In this document: piece after piece, positions 59,714 through 64,000 of the stretch
Position numbering within the stretch: the first letter of the stretch is position 1
Layout: the number at the start of each line of letters is the position of its first letter
From: Dasypus novemcinctus
Lineage: Eukaryota > Chordata > Mammalia > Cingulata > Dasypodidae
Assembly: GCF_030445035.2 (NCBI RefSeq)
Contig: NC_080680.1
Span: 53,023,212-53,087,211, forward strand
Direction: 5' to 3'
DNA: 64,000 nucleotides
Program-made: the position numbers and the translations under genes
The notes under the pieces: generated by a model
The model's database searches: none
The model's input: only the letters and a program-made list of their open reading frames with translations
Told to the model about the DNA's origin: nothing

Positions 59714-60985
59714 GGTAATGGTTTCTTAGACTTTACAGCAGAAACATGAACAACAAATGAAAGAAAAGTTGATAAATGGGACTTCATAAAAATTAATTTT
59801 TTTGCATGGAAAGGATATTATCAAGACAATGAAAAGACAATCTACAGAATAGGAGACAATATTGGAAACTACATACCTGGTAAGTATTTATTATCAGATT
59901 ATATAAAGTCTACAACTCAGCAACAAAAAGAAAAATTACCCAATTAAAAAAAGGTCAAAGATTTTAATAGACATTTCTCCAAATAAGATATACATATGAC
60001 CAATAAGTACATGAAAAGATGCTCATCATCACTAGCCACTAGAGAAATGCAAATTAAAACCCAGTGGGATACCATTTCACAACTTTAAGAATAGCTACTA
60101 TTTTTTTAAAAAAAGCAGAAAATAACAAGTACTGGTGAGAATGTGGTACAATAGATATGCCCATATATTGTTGGTAAGATTGTAAAATGGGACAGCTGCT
60201 ATAGAAAAAAGTTTGGCAGTTCCTCAAAAAATAAAATATAGAATTGCTATATGACCTGGCACTTCCACTTTAGATATTTTCACACCAATGTTCATAGCAG
60301 CATTATGCACAATTGTCAAAAGTTGGCTGCAACCTAAGTGTCCATCTATAGAAGAATAGATAAACAAATGTGGTATATACACATATGGAATATTATTTAG
60401 ACATAAAAAGGAAAGAAGTTCTGATACAAGTGACAACATGGTTGACCCTTGAAGATATGTTGAGTGAAATAAGCCAAACACAAAAGGACAAATATTATAT
60501 GGTTTTGCTTATATGAAATAGTTAGAATATGCAAAGTCATGAAGTCAGAAATTCAAATACAGGTTACTTGGGGCCAGGGTAGGGATGGGGAATGTGGAAT
60601 AATACTGAATTTTAATAAAGTTTCTATTTGTTGTGATGGACAAGTCTTGATCATGGGTGGTGGTGATAGTAGTACAACATTGTCAATGTATTTAATGTCA
60701 TTGAATTGTGTACATGAAAGTGACTAATATGATTAGGTTTACATGTTACTATAATACCGTGTAACATAACGAAGTGTTAACTCTAAAGTAAACTATGGAC
60801 TATAATTAATACTATAATTATAATAATATTTTTCAAATGTAACAAAGGTATCACATTAATGCAAAGTGTTAATAATAAGGAAAGCTATATGAGTGCATGT
60901 ATGGGGTATGTGGGATTTCTGTGTTCTGTATGATTTTTTTTACCCTGTGTCTACTCTAATAAGAAATATATATATATAACTTTTA
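59714..60985 (+). mobile_element. L1 ORF2 3' end and 3' UTR, right of the provirus
   Basis: Resumes the L1 cut by the provirus: 'ggtttcttagactttacagc', 'gataaatgggacttcataaa', 'aagacaatctacagaatagg', 'gaaatgcaaattaaaaccca', 'aatgttcatagcagcattat', 'gtggtatatacacatatgg'. The 3' UTR runs from about 60,530 and its end (60,830-60,985) resembles the L1 tails at 1-175 and 32,370-32,545. It ends at an A/T-rich run. No ORF2 frame is left. Confidence 0.8.
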
Positions 60986-62125
60986 AAACTGAATGGAATA
61001 GGCATCCCTACCTAATGGACAAAGAACGATAAGTAAACAATGGAAAAAGAGCATTAAACAAGGGCATAAAGATGAGAACCTATATCTTCCTGTTTCTTAG
61101 TATGGCATGTAATTTTTTGCTGATGTCTTGGTGTCTGATTATGATGATGAGATTACACTGATGGTCAGTTTCTTTCTGGTGTCTAGGGTTTTATTGTTGA
61201 TTGGCTTTGTGTTATGACTCTTCTTTGATTCTTGGCTTAACTTAATCTAGGTCTTTAAATTTCTCATGTTAAACTGAAAATATCAGGGCCATGGGCCATT
61301 AACAGTATACACAATATTTTCCAAGGGCCTTGGGGAAAGGGTCAAGAAAATGCCAAAAAGCTTCTTTTTCTTCCCTTTTTTTTCCCCCTGGGGTACTCTT
61401 TCCTGACCTGCCAGCAGATGGTGTTCTTTGACAAACTTTACCCTTTAACCCTAGAGGGGAATGTGCTTACTGCAATCTCCTCTGGTGGTCAGTTTTGAAA
61501 TACCATGTGAGTACCCCCTCTAGGCAGGTTATTCAGAGTCAGACCCTACAGTCCAAATTCACCAATCAGAAACCACTCTTGTCCCTCATCCACACCTTCC
61601 CTTTTCCCAGGGAGGAAAAATTACCCCTTTCTTCTGGGTTAGTGGCAGGGAGTTCCAGTTTGTAACAAGGATATTTATCTTGATGGTGGGGAATGGGTAC
61701 CATTCAAAGGTGCACAAGTGGTTTACCCACAGTTTGTTTGTTTTTTTTCTTCTTTTTTTTTTTTCTGCTTCTCCTTATTCCCATCCCTCTTGGAAAGTGG
61801 ACTGTATACTCCTGTTCTGCAAACCTCTAGAACTCTGTATTCAGGCAGTTTCTGCTTTCCCTCTTGTTTTTCAGATACATGCATCCTGTTATTTCTATGC
61901 CACCATTCAGATTCTGTAAATATTTTGAAGGAAGACCAAAGAAGATTTTCCAATGATTTAGATTGGATGGTTTAGGCACCCAGCTTGTGCACCTATGGTA
62001 TATTAGGTGAGCTGTGAAGCACCTAATGGCTATCAGGAATCTGAAAATGCAAGGGAAATGAAGAAATGAGCTCTGGCCTTGGCAGTGTGAGAAAAAGTTG
62101 GTTTTATTCACCATACTTTTTTATT
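60986..62125. other. Probable old L1 5' sequence and unassigned DNA
   Basis: 61,080-61,620 has text loosely like the 5' region of old L1 on the minus strand, but I am not certain. Overlapping frames at 61,680-62,114 on both strands span a T-rich run (61,738-61,766) and are not genes. Confidence 0.35.
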
Positions 62126-62500
62126 ACTATTGCTTTGTAATAAGTTAAAAAAAGTGTTAATCCTCCAACTTTGTCTTTTGTTTTGAAGATGTTTTCTGCT
62201 TTTAGGGTTCCTATCATGCACTGTGAATTTGATGATTAGCTTTTATGTTCTTGCAAAGAAGGCTGTTGAAATTTTGGTTGGGGTTGCATTGAATCTATAA
62301 ATTGCTTTGGGTGAAATTGACATTGTAACACTATTAGATCATCTAATCCATGATCATTGTATGTCCTTCCATTTACTTAGGTCTTTTAAAATTTAATTCT
62401 ACACAGTTTTGAAGTTTTGTACCCACCCGTCTTTTACAATCTTGGTTAAATTTGTAACCAAATTTTTTACTCTTTAGTTGCTTACTCCTTTCACTTTTAA
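62126..62500 (-). mobile_element. Old L1 ORF2 fragment
   Basis: 'ggttggggttgcattgaatc', 'ataaattgctttgggtgaaa', 'cattgtatgtccttccattt' is the reverse complement of the L1 RT C-terminal region. Confidence 0.65.
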
Positions 62501-62610
62501 TGTCATTTTTATTCATGAAAAAACCACAGGGCACCTACTATTTGTCAGAGATAATTCTAGAGATAGAGAGACAAATAAGACATGAGGCATATTATTGAAG
62601 TGATCATGTT

Positions 62611-62638
62611 TTTTTTTGTTGTTGTTGTTGTTGTTGTT
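62611..62638. repeat. (TTG)n simple repeat
   Basis: A T run followed by about seven gtt units. Confidence 0.75.
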
Positions 62639-62639
62639 A

Positions 62640-62810
62640 GATAAAGAAAAGTTTGAGTCCTGGCTCTATCATTTAATAATTATGTCATCTGGACAAGGTA
62701 TTAATCTCTGAGCCTCAGATTGTGTTATGTAAAATATAAAGCATCATGGCATTTACCACAAAAGATAGTAATAGGGATTGAAAGCATAATGTGTATGCTT
62801 ATTAAGTCAC
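62640..62810 (+). mobile_element. MIR SINE
   Basis: 'gtttgagtcctggctctatc', 'tctggacaaggtattaatct', 'ctgagcctcag', 'agtaatagggattgaaagc' follow the MIR consensus order through its core. Confidence 0.7.
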
Positions 62811-63355
62811 TTTTTCTGGTTGCAAAATTCAGAAATATATCTCATAATTGCTTATGTAACTGAGAAGTGTTGATTGTGTTTTCCCATAGAGCTGGTTCAA
62901 TGGGGCCTCAAATGCTGCTATAAGATTTTTCTCTTTCTTTAACTTTTGATTCTACTTTCCTCTTTCTAGTATTTATTCTCAAGAGTCCTATCCATATGGT
63001 GGCCTGCAGAGAATCTTGAGGTATATGCTATGCTTAGGCATAGTAAACACACACAAAAAAATAACTTTTCCTTCTCCATAGTTGTCATAATTTCTGTGAC
63101 CAATTTTTTTGGATTCCACTGTGTCATCTCTGATACAATGACCACGGCAAAGGGGAATCTATATATTGATATGTACTACCTGGTACACAAGCCCATCCTA
63201 TGGAATTATTTGCCACTTGGTTTATGAGGGCATACACAAGACCTCCACTGAAACCATATGAGTGGGTATGGTTCCTCAAAGCAAAGTCTTGGTTTGATTG
63301 TTCCTAGTCAAGGACATTCCTTTTCATTTTCTTACTGATATTATTTGAGTAAAGA
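62811..63355. other. Non-coding DNA, nothing assigned
   Basis: No gene or clear repeat recognised. Confidence 0.4.
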
Positions 63356-63940
63356 AAGATTTGATGAAGTCTATTTTGAGTTTTTAAAAAATAATTAGTC
63401 CTTTCTGTATTCTGTTTGAAATCTTTACCTATTCTACAATGATGAAAATATTGTCCAATTTTTTTCTTTTATTAAAATTCTCAATTAAATCAAGCTGGTT
63501 GATAGTGATGTTCAGGTCTTCTATTTTCTTAATGGTTTTCTCTCTAACTTTTCTATTGATTACTGAGGAAGGAGGGTTGAAGATTCCAAAAATAATTGCT
63601 TCATTTAAATTGGAAGGATTTTATAGGATCATGTATGTTTAGGGCTAGCCTGTCTTTTGTACATTGATCCTTTATTAATTGTTATAAATTTCTGTTGATC
63701 CTTTATTAATTGTTATAAGTTTCTGTTAGCCCTGGTCATATATGTGTTCTGAAGTCTAATTTGTCCGATATTAGTATCACGTTCCAACTCTCTTATGGTT
63801 AGGAAATATATCGTAATTCATTCTTTTACTTTTAACCTATGTTTTCTTTTATATTTAAAATAGGTTTCATAAAAATAGTATAAATGGGCCCAGATTTTTT
63901 ATTCTGTCTTACATTCTTTGTCTTTTATTTGAAATATATA
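63356..63940 (-). mobile_element. Old L1 ORF2 fragment with a 31-bp tandem duplication
   Basis: Plus-strand text such as 'ttgatagtgatgttcaggtc', 'tttctattgattactgagg' and 'gtctaatttgtccgatatta' is reverse-complement L1 ORF2. A 31-bp unit (tgatcctttattaattgtta...) is repeated at 63,665-63,695 and 63,696-63,726 with one difference. Confidence 0.65.
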
Positions 63941-63944
63941 TTTT

Positions 63945-64000
63945 TAAAGATTTATTTATTTATTTTTAATTCCCCCCCTCCCCCAGTTGTCTGTTCTCCG
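63945..64000 (-). mobile_element. DAS-type SINE, cut by the window edge
   Basis: 'tttatttatttatttttaat', then a c-rich run and 'agttgtctgttctc', is the tail-proximal part of the DAS long form, as at 12,747-13,127. The head lies beyond the window. Confidence 0.7.

Noticed and set aside
1-64000. CRISPR arrays, bacterial operons, tRNA genes
   Set aside because: No regularly spaced direct repeats or complete tRNA fold was seen; the repeat content is that of a mammalian nuclear genome.

Overview
The window is a stretch of placental-mammal genomic DNA, almost certainly from a xenarthran and most likely an armadillo. Several copies of a tRNA-derived SINE of the DAS type (known from the nine-banded armadillo) lie at 9571-9685, 12747-13127, 42556-42934, 45028-45221 and 63945-64000. 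There are also lineage-specific L1 3' ends and older mammal-wide repeats (MIR, L2, L1M, a hAT-type element). I found no cellular protein-coding gene; nearly all open frames are chance frames or retroelement relics.

Layout. 1-9,200 is AT-rich DNA with an L1 tail, MIR/L2 relics and an old solo LTR. 9,220-21,275 is almost solid old L1 sequence on the minus strand, cut by two SINEs and one L1 tail. 21,276-26,985 is a plus-strand L1 with 5' UTR, ORF1 and ORF2 relics. 26,986-32,545 is a nested stack: one copy of a long L1 3'-end family, interrupted first by a 497-bp solo LTR (5-bp target duplication) and then by a 3.6-kb composite, 5'-inverted L1 insertion (14-bp target duplication). 32,546-50,290 is mostly unremarkable DNA with L2, MIR and SINE copies, a probable minus-strand processed pseudogene (39,511-40,395) and a U6 snRNA retrocopy (49,649-49,743) with a 14-bp target duplication.

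The main object is a complete endogenous retrovirus at 50,564-59,707, inserted into an L1 with a perfect 6-bp target duplication (gtgttg). It has both LTRs, a lysine-type primer-binding site, gag, a pro frame with dUTPase, protease and G-patch, pol, a gamma-type env, a polypurine tract and, between env and the 3' LTR, a two-fold repeat strongly resembling the constitutive transport element (CTE) of type D betaretroviruses. gag and pol are broken by stops and frameshifts. env is uninterrupted for 555 codons, although two of its hallmark motifs (the SU/TM cleavage site and the first Cys of CX6CC) are altered. The LTRs differ at about 20 of ~417 positions by eye, so the insertion is not very recent. 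In the intact virus unspliced RNA would be exported through the CTE, gag/pro/pol made by two -1 frameshifts and env from a spliced RNA; donor, acceptor and one slippery site are still visible.

59,714-64,000 holds the rest of the host L1, more old L1 on the minus strand, a MIR and a SINE cut by the window edge.
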